A stretch of DNA of 23,114 bases from an uncultured Clostridia bacterium (GCA_934249265.1 CAKQKQ010000023.1:1-23114); one strand, 5' to 3'; numbered from the stretch's first letter, positions 15,093 to 22,622 are shown. Notes: generated from the sequence alone by a model not told the origin. Program-made: numbers and translations.

Positions 15093-15754
15093 GTGTTTTC
15101 AAAACGGTAGCCGATACCTCTTACGGTAACGATACGGTTGTTTCCTCCCGCTTGTTTAATTTTTTCCCTAATGGCTGCGACGTGCATATCGAGCGTTCTC
15201 GTTTCGCCCATATAATCTTCGCCCCACACTTCGCGAAACAATTCCTCTCTCGACACGGTTACGCCCGCTTTGCCGATGAGCAGTTTTAAAAGCGAAAATT
15301 CTTTTATGGTTAGCCCGAGGTCTTTATCGTTGTAAAAAATCTTGTATACGTTGTTGTCCACCACAAAACCGTCGGCGTTTGTCACGTAAAGTTTTGCTCG
15401 GCGTAAATTGGTTTTTACTCTCGCCAAAAGTTCTAAAACGGAGAAGGGCTTTGCCATATAATCGTCCGCACCCTTGTTTAAACCCTTAACAAAACTTATT
15501 TCGTCCGCTTTTGCGCTCACGCAAATGACGGGCACTTTTTCGTCGACTTTTCTAATTTCGGTAAGTATGGTAAAACCGTCAACTTCGGGCAGCATTATGT
15601 CGAGAATAATCAAATCGGGCTTTTTGAGATTAAATACCTCGAAAAAATCCTTTCCGTTGTCAAAAATTTTGGTTTGATAATCTTGCTCGAACGCGCCTTC
15701 GTATACTTCTTGCATTCCTTCGTCGTCTTCGACGATATAAATCATTTCTTTCAT
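15089..15754 (-). CDS. phoB: PhoB/PhoP-type response regulator (OmpR family)
   Basis: The 221-residue protein has a receiver domain with acidic pocket E9-D10-D11, phosphorylation site D52 in LIILDIMLP, and the conserved lysine K102 in DDYMAKPF. A winged-helix DNA-binding domain follows (about 125-220), with GETRTLDMHVAAIREKI as the recognition helix and TVRGIGYRFE as the wing. It binds PHO boxes before phosphate-regulated genes and is phosphorylated by the next gene product, PhoR. It starts on the last base of the phoU stop codon, so translation of the two is coupled. Likely targets include the pst promoter at 20334. Confidence 0.93.
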   Translation of the reverse strand: MKEMIYIVEDDEGMQEVYEGAFEQDYQTKIFDNGKDFFEVFNLKKPDLIILDIMLPEVDGFTILTEIRKVDEKVPVICVSAKADEISFVKGLNKGADDYMAKPFSVLELLARVKTNLRRAKLYVTNADGFVVDNNVYKIFYNDKDLGLTIKEFSLLKLLIGKAGVTVSREELFREVWGEDYMGETRTLDMHVAAIREKIKQAGGNNRIVTVRGIGYRFENT

Positions 15755-16407
15755 CAGAATTTTTCGTGTACTCCCGTTTCGTTATATTTCGTCCATTCGG
15801 CGACGTTTACCGCATGGTCGCCTATACGCTCTAAATATTTCGCAACCATCATAAGTTCTATCGCTTGGTCGCCGTTTTTGCCGTCTTTTTTAATCAGTTC
15901 GATAAGTTCGTTTTTTACCGTCAAAAACAGTTCGTCCATTTTGTCGTCGAGTTTAATTACCTCGTCGGCAAGTGCTTCGTTGTTGGCGATAAACGAATCT
16001 ACGCTTTCTCTCACCATTTTTACGGCGAGGTTGCCCATTGCTGTGATATGTTCCAACTTTTTAATGTATCTATCCCCGGGCATGGTGTATACCAAATCGC
16101 CTATATCGCTCGCTTGGTCGCCGAACCGCTCGATGTCGGTTATCATTTTGAGGGCAGTGGATACCTCTCTGAAATCTTTTGCAACGGGTTGTTGCTTTAA
16201 AAGTATGCGCATGCAACGTTTTTCAATATCCATTTCGTATTCGTCCACGCGCTTATCCGCTTGACCGATGCTTTTGCCGAGTTCTCTGTCGCGATTGACA
16301 AGCGCGATAATGGCGTTGTCTATCATTTGCTCGGTAAGTCTGCACATTTCCACGAGTTCGGTTTTAAGTTCGGCAAGTTCTTCTTCAAATATTTTCCTTA
16401 TCGACAT
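15754..16407 (-). CDS. phoU: PhoU phosphate-signalling regulator
   Basis: The 217-residue all-helical protein has the two three-helix repeats of PhoU. Each carries an E/D-rich metal-binding motif: ADKRVDEYEMDIEKRC in the first half and KLDDKMDELF in the second. PhoU connects the Pst transporter to the kinase PhoR, damping the phosphate response when import is sufficient. Its length is usual. The ribosome site GGAG lies ten bases before the ATG. It follows pstB after a 232-bp gap that contains a possible internal promoter, and is translationally coupled to phoB. Confidence 0.95.
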   Translation of the reverse strand: MSIRKIFEEELAELKTELVEMCRLTEQMIDNAIIALVNRDRELGKSIGQADKRVDEYEMDIEKRCMRILLKQQPVAKDFREVSTALKMITDIERFGDQASDIGDLVYTMPGDRYIKKLEHITAMGNLAVKMVRESVDSFIANNEALADEVIKLDDKMDELFLTVKNELIELIKKDGKNGDQAIELMMVAKYLERIGDHAVNVAEWTKYNETGVHEKF

Positions 16408-16424
16408 TTTTAATTTTCTCCTTA

Positions 16425-16453
16425 ATTATACATTTATTTAATAAAAAAATCAA
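16425..16453 (-). promoter_or_regulatory. Possible internal promoter ahead of phoU
   Basis: On the minus strand TTGATT (16448-16453), 17 bp and TATAAT (16425-16430) match a housekeeping promoter. The ribosome site AAGGAG starts two bases after the -10, so initiation at the usual distance would give a nearly leaderless phoU mRNA. The rest of the 16454-16639 gap has only an imperfect hairpin near 16553-16583. Confidence 0.5.
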
Positions 16454-16639
16454 TCGCTGTAAAAGTCGTTTGTCATTGTGTCTATAAAAACCGCAAATTA
16501 TCGGCGTGTAGCGGCGTATTTATGGCACGTTTAGCGGCGTAAAACTTAATTTTATATATGCGCACGTTTTAAAGCGTGCATATAAGCCGCAACCAGCGCA
16601 TACGTCGCGCCCAAACAAATCGACCTGTAAAGCGGAATT

Positions 16640-17419
16640 TTAGCCGAATCTGCCCGTGATATATCTTTCGGTGCGTTCGTCCTTGGGCGAAGTGAAAATA
16701 TCGTCGGTATCGCCGTATTCGATAAGTTCGCCGAGCAAGAAAAACGCCGTTTTGTCGGCAATTCTCGTCGCTTGTTGCATATTGTGCGTGACTATTACTA
16801 TCGTGACTTGATTTTTCAGTTCTTCGATGAGTTCTTCTATTTTGCCCGTAGAAATGGGGTCGAGCGCGGAAGTAGGTTCGTCCATTAAAAGAATTTTGGG
16901 GTTTGCCGCCAAAGAACGCGCTATGCAAAGCCTTTGTTGTTGCCCGCCCGAAAGTCCCAAAGCGGACTTGTTGAGTCTGTCTTTAAGTTCGTCCCACATT
17001 GCCGCTTGACGGAGCGATTTTTCGACTATTTCGTCAAGCGCGGCGCGCTTTACTTTACCGAAAGTCCTCGGTCCGTACGCTATGTTGTCGTACACGCTCA
17101 TGGGGAAGGGGTTGGGTTTTTGAAAGACCATACCCACGTTTTTTCTCAATTCGTTTACGTCTATTTTGCCGTAAATGTCGGTGTTGCCTATTAAAAATTC
17201 GCCCGTTATTTTGCAGCCGTCGATTAAGTCGTTCATTCGATTAAAACACTTTAAAAATGTCGATTTGCCGCAACCCGAAGGACCTATAAACGCCGTAACT
17301 TGTTTTTCGGGTATTTCTATGTTTATATTTTTAATCGCTTGAAAATCTCCGTACCAAAGGTTGGCGTTTTTCACCGAAACGCTTTGCCCGTACTCGTTTA
17401 TTACGTTTTGTTTTTTCAT
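16640..17419 (-). CDS. pstB: Phosphate ABC transporter ATP-binding protein
   Basis: The 259-residue ATPase has the Walker A motif GPSGCGKST (46-54), the Q-loop at MVFQKPNPFPMS (about 97-108, typical of PstB), the signature LSGGQQQR (156-163), Walker B ILLMDEP (176-182) and the H-loop histidine H212. Two copies drive phosphate import through the fused permease PstCA. Its ATG overlaps the pstCA stop by one base (TAATG), with GGAG seven bases upstream. Length and motifs are normal for the family. Confidence 0.97.
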   Translation of the reverse strand: MKKQNVINEYGQSVSVKNANLWYGDFQAIKNINIEIPEKQVTAFIGPSGCGKSTFLKCFNRMNDLIDGCKITGEFLIGNTDIYGKIDVNELRKNVGMVFQKPNPFPMSVYDNIAYGPRTFGKVKRAALDEIVEKSLRQAAMWDELKDRLNKSALGLSGGQQQRLCIARSLAANPKILLMDEPTSALDPISTGKIEELIEELKNQVTIVIVTHNMQQATRIADKTAFFLLGELIEYGDTDDIFTSPKDERTERYITGRFG

Positions 17420-19305
17420 TATTTGTCTCCTTGCAATTTCTTGTTGAGTTTACCCGCGATAAGTTCTGCCAAAAGGTTTAAGCCAAGCACGAGTACAACC
17501 AAAACTACCGCCGTTGCGTACGCCTCGTTTATGTACCAGCCCTCGCCCGAAAGACGATAAAGGGCAACCGCGAGTGTGGCGTTGCTGTCGAAATATCCCT
17601 TGGGTACAGCCGATATTACCGAGCCCATTGTGTAAATAAATGGCGCAGATTCGGAAATAACTCTGCCCATACTGAGTATTATAGCCGACATAATCCCCGG
17701 TAAAGCGGACGGCAAAACGATTTTGAATATCGTGCGCATTTTGCCCGCGCCGAGAGCGAAACTGCCTTCGCGCAAACTGTCTTGCACCGATTTAAGACTT
17801 TCTTCGGTAGAGCGCACTATCGTCGGCAAAAGCATTATTCCCACCGTGAGCGAACCCGCTAAAATGGTGCTTCTGTTTTTTATAAGCGCGACGAAAGTAA
17901 TCATGCCGAAAAGTCCGTAAACGATGGACGGCACGCCGTTTAAAAGGTCTATCGCGCCGCGAATTATTTTAATGAAAACGTTGCGTTTTTTAGCGTATTC
18001 GTTTAAGTAAATCGCCGTGCAAACGCCTATCGGTACTGCAATTAAAAGGCTCAACGCAACCGTCATAAGCGTAGTGATTATAGAGGGCATTATCGTTATT
18101 TTTTCACTGTTGAATTCGTATTTCCCGAACAATAAATGCGGGTTTTTAATTAAATACGGAGTGCCTTTTATAAGTACGAAACCTATTACGAGTAAAAGCA
18201 CCGCACTTGCGATTATGCCCGAACCTATCGCCGCGCCCGCGCCTATAGACGCTGTTTTCATTTTGTATTTTAATACGGCGAAAAAGTCTTTAATTTTTAT
18301 CAAAAACGCATTTTTATTTTGTTTTTCTTTTTTGTCGGCGTTTTTGTTTTTTTCGGGCGATTTGCATTTAACGTGCAATTTAGAGAATAATTTACCCCAA
18401 AAGCCTTTGCCCGTAGTTGCGCCCGCAACTGCCTTTTTGGATATCGCGGCAAACGCAAGGTTGACCAAAAGCACAAAAACGAGCAATACCACGCCCGTCG
18501 CTACAAGAGATCCCAACTGTACTTCGCCCGCATAACTCATTTCCATTACTATGTTTGCCGTAAGCACGCGGAAACTGTTGAACAAAGTGCTCGGGTAAGC
18601 GACGGAGTTGCCCGCCACCATCATTACAGCCATCGTTTCGCCCAAAGCACGCCCTATGCCGAGCACGAGCGACGCCGTTATGCCTGATTTAGCCGCTTTC
18701 GTCACCGTGCCGAACACCGCTTTAGAGTGGTTCGAACCGAGCGCGAGCGCACCTTCGTAATAAGAGCGTGGCACTGCCTCGAGACTTGTTTTTGAAAGCG
18801 AAACTACGGTGGGCATTATCATTATGCCGAGTATAAGCGACGTTGCCAAAAGTCCGCTGCCGTTATTGGGTGCGATATATGCAAGCAAGGGCAATAAAAA
18901 CACTACTCCGAAAAAACCGTACACTACCGACGGAATACCCGCAAGCAAGTTTACCGTGGAAGAGATTGCTTTTTTGAGTTTTTTCGGACAGTAAAACGCG
19001 ATAAACACCGCAGTGAAATACCCGAGCGTGCCGCCGAAAATCAGCGCGCCTATGGTGGCGGCAAACGTGCTTATGATCATTTTGAATACGCCGTAAGTGC
19101 CCGAAAGAGCAGAGTCGTAAGTGTCGTATTTGCTGGGCGACCAAGTATCGCCGAACACGAAATTAAACACGCCTATCTTTCTAAATGCGGGCAAACTTTT
19201 TACAAACATAAATATAAATATGGCAATAACGGCGATTACACAAATAATCGCCGTCGCCGTAAATACTATTTGACCTATTTTTTCTTTGACTTTAGTATTT
19301 TTCAT
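17419..19305 (-). CDS. pstCA: Fused phosphate permease PstC-PstA
   Basis: One 628-residue frame contains both permease subunits. Residues 1 to about 300 are PstC-like, with the EAA-type loop around SYYEGALALGSNHSKAVFGT; residues about 355-628 are PstA-like, with a second loop SLREGSFALGAGKMRTIFKI and a conserved LLNGVPSIVYGLFG (the PstC half has LLAGIPSVVYGFFG). Between them is a Lys-rich linker (about 305-345, PEKNKNADKKEKQNKN) likely cytoplasmic. About twelve membrane spans form one channel that needs two PstB ATPases. There is no stop or frameshift at the junction. It begins 18 bp after pstS and overlaps pstB by one base. Fusion is rare but seems intact. Confidence 0.92.
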   Translation of the reverse strand: MKNTKVKEKIGQIVFTATAIICVIAVIAIFIFMFVKSLPAFRKIGVFNFVFGDTWSPSKYDTYDSALSGTYGVFKMIISTFAATIGALIFGGTLGYFTAVFIAFYCPKKLKKAISSTVNLLAGIPSVVYGFFGVVFLLPLLAYIAPNNGSGLLATSLILGIMIMPTVVSLSKTSLEAVPRSYYEGALALGSNHSKAVFGTVTKAAKSGITASLVLGIGRALGETMAVMMVAGNSVAYPSTLFNSFRVLTANIVMEMSYAGEVQLGSLVATGVVLLVFVLLVNLAFAAISKKAVAGATTGKGFWGKLFSKLHVKCKSPEKNKNADKKEKQNKNAFLIKIKDFFAVLKYKMKTASIGAGAAIGSGIIASAVLLLVIGFVLIKGTPYLIKNPHLLFGKYEFNSEKITIMPSIITTLMTVALSLLIAVPIGVCTAIYLNEYAKKRNVFIKIIRGAIDLLNGVPSIVYGLFGMITFVALIKNRSTILAGSLTVGIMLLPTIVRSTEESLKSVQDSLREGSFALGAGKMRTIFKIVLPSALPGIMSAIILSMGRVISESAPFIYTMGSVISAVPKGYFDSNATLAVALYRLSGEGWYINEAYATAVVLVVLVLGLNLLAELIAGKLNKKLQGDK

Positions 19306-19323
19306 AATTATTGAATTTGGTCG

Positions 19324-20298
19324 TTATAAAGTTTCGTCTGAACTTTCTGCCTTTTCCGCAACTTCGCTAAACTTTGTGATTTTGCCGGTAAAGATGCCGT
19401 AAAGTTGTTCAAGCGTAAGGTTGTTTACGGTGGTGTTTGCTTTGTTTACGACAACCGCCACAGCGTCGAGCGCAACGTTGAAACTGTTTATTCCGTCTTC
19501 TTTTACCGCTGTCGAAGAAAGACCGATTACGTTTCCGTTTTTGTCGTTTTTAACAGCCGTTTTACCGACCGACGAACCTTGCAAGTCGATGTAGAACAAT
19601 TCGTCTGCAGTCTTACCGTAAAGTTTAGCGTAACCGCTCATTGCCGCCTTGATGAATTTTTCCATCGAAGTAGAGCCGTTTATCGAAATTTTACCGCCGC
19701 TGGGCAAAGAAGATTTTACCGTGTAAGTTTCTACCTCTATCGGGGTTTCGCCTGCGTTAGCCCTTTGTTCGGGGTTAGAAAGGTAAATACAGCCCGTTGC
19801 ATCGGCATGAGTTTTAGACGCTTCGCTCTTTAAATAAAGCAAGAAATCGGTCGTGATTTCGTTGAGGGTTGTTTTAGAACTCGTCATTATTACAAACGGT
19901 CTTTGAATTGCGTAAGTGCCGTCCAAAACGGTTGCCGCCGAGGGCATAACGCCGTTTACCGTAACTACTTTAAGTGTGTCGTTTACCGAGCCGAGCGAAA
20001 TATAACCGATTGCGTTTTTGTCTCTTGCAACCATGCTCATTACGTAGCCCGTTTCTTTTAATAAACTTGCTTTAGAAGTTGTTTTATAAACTGTTTTTCC
20101 GTCGACTTTCATTTCAAGGAAGTTGCCGTTGCCGTCGGTAACGACTCTGTCGAACGCCTCTCTTGTTCCGCTGCCTTGGTCTCTGGCAACTACCGTGATG
20201 TCTTTCTCGCCGCCGACGTTTCCGCCGCAAGCGGTAAGCCCGATTGCTCCGCACAAACTAAGTGCGCAAATAAGCAAGAATGTAAATACTTTTTTCAT
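19324..20298 (-). CDS. pstS: Phosphate-binding lipoprotein with circularly permuted domain order
   Basis: The 324-residue protein starts with a lipoprotein signal, lipobox LTAC with C24 as the anchor. In ordinary PstS the mature chain begins with I-x-GSTS and runs through LTxEQLxxIFTGKIxxW before reaching V-x-R-x-x-GSGTR. Here the order is reversed: QGSGTREAF is at 41-49, IGYISLGSV at 97-105 and the RPF strand at about 133, while GSTSMEKF is at 208-215, GLSSTAVKEDG at 259-269, ALDAVAVVVNK at 276-286 and IFTGKITKF at 302-310, near the C-terminus. All phosphate-site blocks are present once. It is first in the operon, downstream of a likely PHO box. Function is inferred from motifs and context. 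Confidence 0.9.
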   Translation of the reverse strand: MKKVFTFLLICALSLCGAIGLTACGGNVGGEKDITVVARDQGSGTREAFDRVVTDGNGNFLEMKVDGKTVYKTTSKASLLKETGYVMSMVARDKNAIGYISLGSVNDTLKVVTVNGVMPSAATVLDGTYAIQRPFVIMTSSKTTLNEITTDFLLYLKSEASKTHADATGCIYLSNPEQRANAGETPIEVETYTVKSSLPSGGKISINGSTSMEKFIKAAMSGYAKLYGKTADELFYIDLQGSSVGKTAVKNDKNGNVIGLSSTAVKEDGINSFNVALDAVAVVVNKANTTVNNLTLEQLYGIFTGKITKFSEVAEKAESSDETL

Positions 20299-20333
20299 TT
20301 CTTTTTATCTCCTTTTCTTTTGATTACGCCTAT

Positions 20334-20399
20334 AGTATAACGCCTTTAAAAAAATCAAACTATCGCTTTTTAGTCGAGGAAATGTAAATTTTTTGTAAA
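20334..20399 (-). promoter_or_regulatory. pst operon promoter with PHO-box-like repeats
   Basis: On the minus strand the -10 TATACT is at 20334-20339 without a good -35. About 44 bp upstream, TTTACA occurs twice at an exact 11-bp period (20383-20388 and 20394-20399), as in the TT-A/T-ACA repeats bound by PhoB/PhoP. A promoter with a weak -35 that needs an activator fits phosphate control. Two repeats are fewer than a full four-repeat box. Confidence 0.6.
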
Positions 20400-20510
20400 G
20401 AATTTAAAGGTTGAATAAAAGAGCGAATAAAAGAATAAATAAGTGTGCGAAAATTTTGGCTTAATCGTGTGAGAGTGGTATATGAACATATGAGCAGTTG
20501 AGAAAATGTA

Positions 20511-20706
20511 TGAGGAAAGCCGAGAGGGAAAAAGGAAAATAAAAAGAAATAGAGCAATAAGAAAGTGAGAAAAAGGGGAGGGAAAAAAGAAATATAGAGG
20601 GGAAAAAGGGGAGAGGTGAAAGAAGGAAAAGGAAGATGAGGGAAAGAAAAAAAGAAATATAGAGGGGAAGAGAGAAAAAAGAAAGGATAAAAATAAAAGA
20701 GAAAAA
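20511..20706 (+). repeat. Purine-rich (GA) tract of about 200 bp
   Basis: The plus strand is almost all A and G, with very few pyrimidines. Inside it AAAAAGAAATATAGAGGGGA occurs twice, 65 bp apart (20584 and 20649). The frames on the minus strand that read Phe/Ser/Pro/Leu repeats are by-products of this composition, not genes. It lies between the pst promoter and the hairpin at 20785, in a 629-bp gene-free region. Confidence 0.75.
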
Positions 20707-20784
20707 CTAAATATCGGCAAAATTTTAAACCCCCTTTGCACAAATGGGTTGAATAAAAATTGGAATTTATTAATAAACACTTAC

Positions 20785-20814
20785 CGTCCGCTCGGCTTGT
20801 AAGCCGAGCGGACG
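20785..20814. other. 14-bp perfect hairpin with 2-nt spacer
   Basis: CGTCCGCTCGGCTT is followed by GT and then its exact reverse complement. It is far more GC-rich than its surroundings and has no T-run on either side, so it is not a plain terminator. It may be a regulator site or a remnant of a repeated element. Confidence 0.6.
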
Positions 20815-20864
20815 ATGAGTAAATAAAGTTGTAACACTGTAAAACTGAATAAAAACAGCGCAAA

Positions 20865-20893
20865 AAAAAGACTCGAAAAATTCGAGTCTTTTT
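20865..20893. terminator. Bidirectional terminator after the 78-residue gene
   Basis: AAAAAGACTCGAA (20865-20877) and TTCGAGTCTTTTT (20881-20893) pair across a 3-nt loop, with an A-run and a T-run on opposite sides. It ends the minus-strand gene that stops at 20928. Confidence 0.85.
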
Positions 20894-20927
20894 AATCTTC
20901 GTCAGAAGAAAAATCTTTAATTGTGCC

Positions 20928-21164
20928 TTAGTTTCTTTCGTCAAGCCATTTTTGCACGTCGGCTTTTGCAACCCTCAAAATATCTTCCTTGGGGTATTTG
21001 GATTCGCTTCCGCCGTTTACGTACATAAAGTAAGATTCGCCCGATTCAGCCTTGTAAAGTACTTCTTCATATCCTTTGGGATCGCCGAAATAACTTACCG
21101 TGTACTTTTTGATAAGCGTTGCTTTGTCCGTGTCAAATACGCATCTGCAAATTTTCTTTACCAT
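20928..21164 (-). CDS. Small conserved hypothetical protein
   Basis: The 78-residue soluble protein reads MVKKICRCVFDTDKATLIKK at the start, then YFGDPKGYEEVLYKAESGES, YFMYVNGGSESKYPKEDILR and a helical end AKADVQKWLDERN. Related small proteins with a GDPxGYEE and a YxNGGxES block occur in Firmicutes, often on chromosomes and mobile elements, with no assigned function. GAGG precedes the ATG at six bases. It has its own promoter (TTGACA, 17 bp, TATTAT) and its own terminator, so it is a single-gene unit. Confidence 0.7.
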   Translation of the reverse strand: MVKKICRCVFDTDKATLIKKYTVSYFGDPKGYEEVLYKAESGESYFMYVNGGSESKYPKEDILRVAKADVQKWLDERN

Positions 21165-21212
21165 TTTTTACCTCGAAAAAATTATTCTCACAAATTCCCT
21201 ATTAATGAATAT

Positions 21213-21241
21213 ATAATATATCTTTTAATAAAAAATGTCAA
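21213..21241 (-). promoter_or_regulatory. Promoter of the 78-residue gene
   Basis: On the minus strand TTGACA (21236-21241), a 17-bp spacer and TATTAT (21213-21218) lie about 50 bp before the start at 21164. Confidence 0.8.
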
Positions 21242-21374
21242 ATAATATTGAAGTGAAAACACAAAAAATTTTGTAATTCGTTTGCAAAAACTAAAAAAAC
21301 CTAACGAAAAGTTTTGCAAAAATTGTCGTTTTTTATCAATTTTCAGCCAAAATTCGGCTTTTTAAAAGGGATTT

Positions 21375-22001
21375 TCAGCCTTTATGTGCAAGTGTGGAAT
21401 TCAAGTCTTCAAGCGTCTTTAAAATCAAACAGTTAAACTCATAATTTTCAAGCGTAGTCACGTCTTTTGCCGAAAGCGTTTGCATAATTTTCAAAACGCA
21501 CTCTTTAATCATGCTTATGTGCTTTGTATAATCTTTGGTAAAATTGACGTTTTTAAACTCATCGATAAACTTGTCGCTCAGTATCGTCATATCGTCGATA
21601 TATATTTCAATGATGCTTGAAATCATGGGGTGCGGGGTGTATAAAATGTCCGACATATCGATGCCGTGATATTCTTCGTCGCCTAAAAATTTATAAACGT
21701 CGTCGCGCTTAGACAAGTCCTTTACGTAAAACAAACTGCGGTCGCCGTCAACTCTGTCCCAAAGTCCGCATTGAAGCATAGAGTAGTGAAGCAACGTGTC
21801 AAAATCGATGGACATTTTGCTTACGTCGAAAAGGTAAGTTGGTTTTTCGGCGGACAAATTGTTTTCATACATAATGCTTTGGAAAAGGAACATTGCTTCG
21901 CAGTAATTTTTTCTGGCAGTCAATTTACGTCTGTTTAAAAAATCCGACATATGTTCGATGTTGTTTTCAACTATTACGGGTTTACCTTCGTATTTAAGCA
22001 T
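21375..22001 (-). CDS. Protein of unknown function downstream of the tandem RNA genes
   Basis: I chose the ATG at 22001 because GGAGGG lies seven bases before it. An in-frame ATG at 22040 would place the first 13 codons on the RNA 1 terminator. The resulting 208-residue protein is soluble, mostly helical, starting MLKYEGKPVIVENNIEHMSD, with a mid section DVSKMSIDFDTLLHYSMLQC and a helical C-terminal half ending ENYEFNCLILKTLEDLNSTL. I recognise no family. No promoter is seen between RNA 1 and this gene, so it may be transcribed by read-through past the RNA 1 terminator, 25 bp upstream of the ATG. A functional link with the RNAs is possible but unproven. Confidence 0.7.
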   Translation of the reverse strand: MLKYEGKPVIVENNIEHMSDFLNRRKLTARKNYCEAMFLFQSIMYENNLSAEKPTYLFDVSKMSIDFDTLLHYSMLQCGLWDRVDGDRSLFYVKDLSKRDDVYKFLGDEEYHGIDMSDILYTPHPMISSIIEIYIDDMTILSDKFIDEFKNVNFTKDYTKHISMIKECVLKIMQTLSAKDVTTLENYEFNCLILKTLEDLNSTLAHKG

Positions 22002-22025
22002 ATTTTTTCCCTCCTTAACAATAAA

Positions 22026-22232
22026 TAAAAAGTGCGCCAACCGAAGTCAGCGCACAAAAACGCAGACCCCGATTGTCGCTCAACAATCAAACATAAAGAG
22101 TTTTTACACCAATACAATTTTAGCGTGGAGCCTGAATTTTTCACAGCAGTGCCAAAATTGTATGTTTAAAAAAGGGTAGAATTATACCCATGGTGTAAAA
22201 TTTTAAAGAGTTTATGTTTTAAAGTTGAGCGT
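22026..22232 (-). ncRNA. Tandem structured RNA 1 (about 205 nt)
   Basis: The transcript should start near 22230-22232 and end after the UUCG terminator (stem 22032-22041/22046-22055, T-run 22027-22031). CGCTCAAC (22224-22231) pairs with GTTGAGCG (22077-22084), and AAACATAAA with TTTATGTTT. A long arm pairs AUACAAUUUUGGC with GCUAAAAUUGUAU. The apical loop CAGGCUCC (22127-22134) can pair with the tail GGGGUCUG (22063-22070), all eight pairs, as a pseudoknot. It has a local hairpin with U6 at 22168-22189. No open reading frame is evident. The family is unrecognised. Confidence 0.8.
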
Positions 22233-22236
22233 ATTT

Positions 22237-22265
22237 AGTATACCACACGGAAATTTATTTTACAA
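22237..22265 (-). promoter_or_regulatory. Promoter of RNA 1
   Basis: On the minus strand TTGTAA (22260-22265), 17 bp and TATACT (22237-22242). Identical -35 and -10 hexamers with a near-identical spacer occur before RNA 2 and RNA 3. Confidence 0.85.
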
Positions 22266-22330
22266 GCATTTGATTTAAAAATAAAACTTGCAAAAGCAAA
22301 AATCGCGTGTTTTACTTAAATTTTTGAGAT

Positions 22331-22588
22331 AAAAAAAGTGCGCCAACCGAAGTCAGCGCACAAAAACGCAGACCCCGATTGTCGCCAAACAATACAAAAT
22401 TAATTGAAGTTTTTACACTACCAAAAATTCCATATGGAGTCTGATGTTTTTCAGCACATAATGGAATTTTCGGTATATGTTAGTGTAAATATACTTGAGG
22501 TATATAAAACTTCTTTTTAGAAACTTGAATTTCAAACGATTAGAATGAAAAGTTGAGTGTTTTTTACTTAATTTTATATTATTTGGCA
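22331..22588 (-). ncRNA. Tandem structured RNA 2 (about 255 nt)
   Basis: This is the longest copy. GCCAAATAATATAAAATTAA (22568-22587 complement) pairs along 20 bp with the strand at 22384-22403, with two U-G pairs. An upper arm pairs ACCGAAAAUUCCAU with AUGGAAUUUUUGGU. Loop CAGACUCC (22436-22443) pairs with tail GGGGUCUG (22369-22376) with one U-G pair. The terminator is at 22338-22361 with the UUCG loop, followed by a T-run. The 5' arm has an extra hairpin TATAC/GTATA at 22490-22504. The sequence outside the tail, loop and terminator differs from RNA 1, but the pairing is kept. Confidence 0.8.
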
Positions 22589-22593
22589 CGATT

Positions 22594-22622
22594 AGTATAA
22601 CACACGGAAATTTATTTTACAA
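22594..22622 (-). promoter_or_regulatory. Promoter of RNA 2
   Basis: TTGTAA (22617-22622), 17 bp, TATACT (22594-22599) on the minus strand, the same arrangement as RNA 1 and RNA 3. Confidence 0.85.

Noticed and set aside
17419..19305. PstC-PstA as two genes with a missed stop
   Set aside because: The frame is open through the whole linker, with charged, protein-like sequence and no internal ribosome site that I could see.
20360..20971. Phe/Ser/Leu/Pro-rich open frames on the minus strand
   Set aside because: They are produced by the purine-rich tract on the plus strand and by the hairpin and terminator. No ribosome site or protein-like pattern is present.
21345..21359. Terminator after the 208-residue gene (AGCC/GGCT hairpin)
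   Set aside because: The stem is four base pairs and the T-run is on the wrong side for the minus-strand gene.
22002..22040. Upstream ATG at 22040 for the 208-residue gene
   Set aside because: It would lie on the terminator stem of RNA 1 and has no ribosome site, while the ATG at 22001 has GGAGGG at the right distance.
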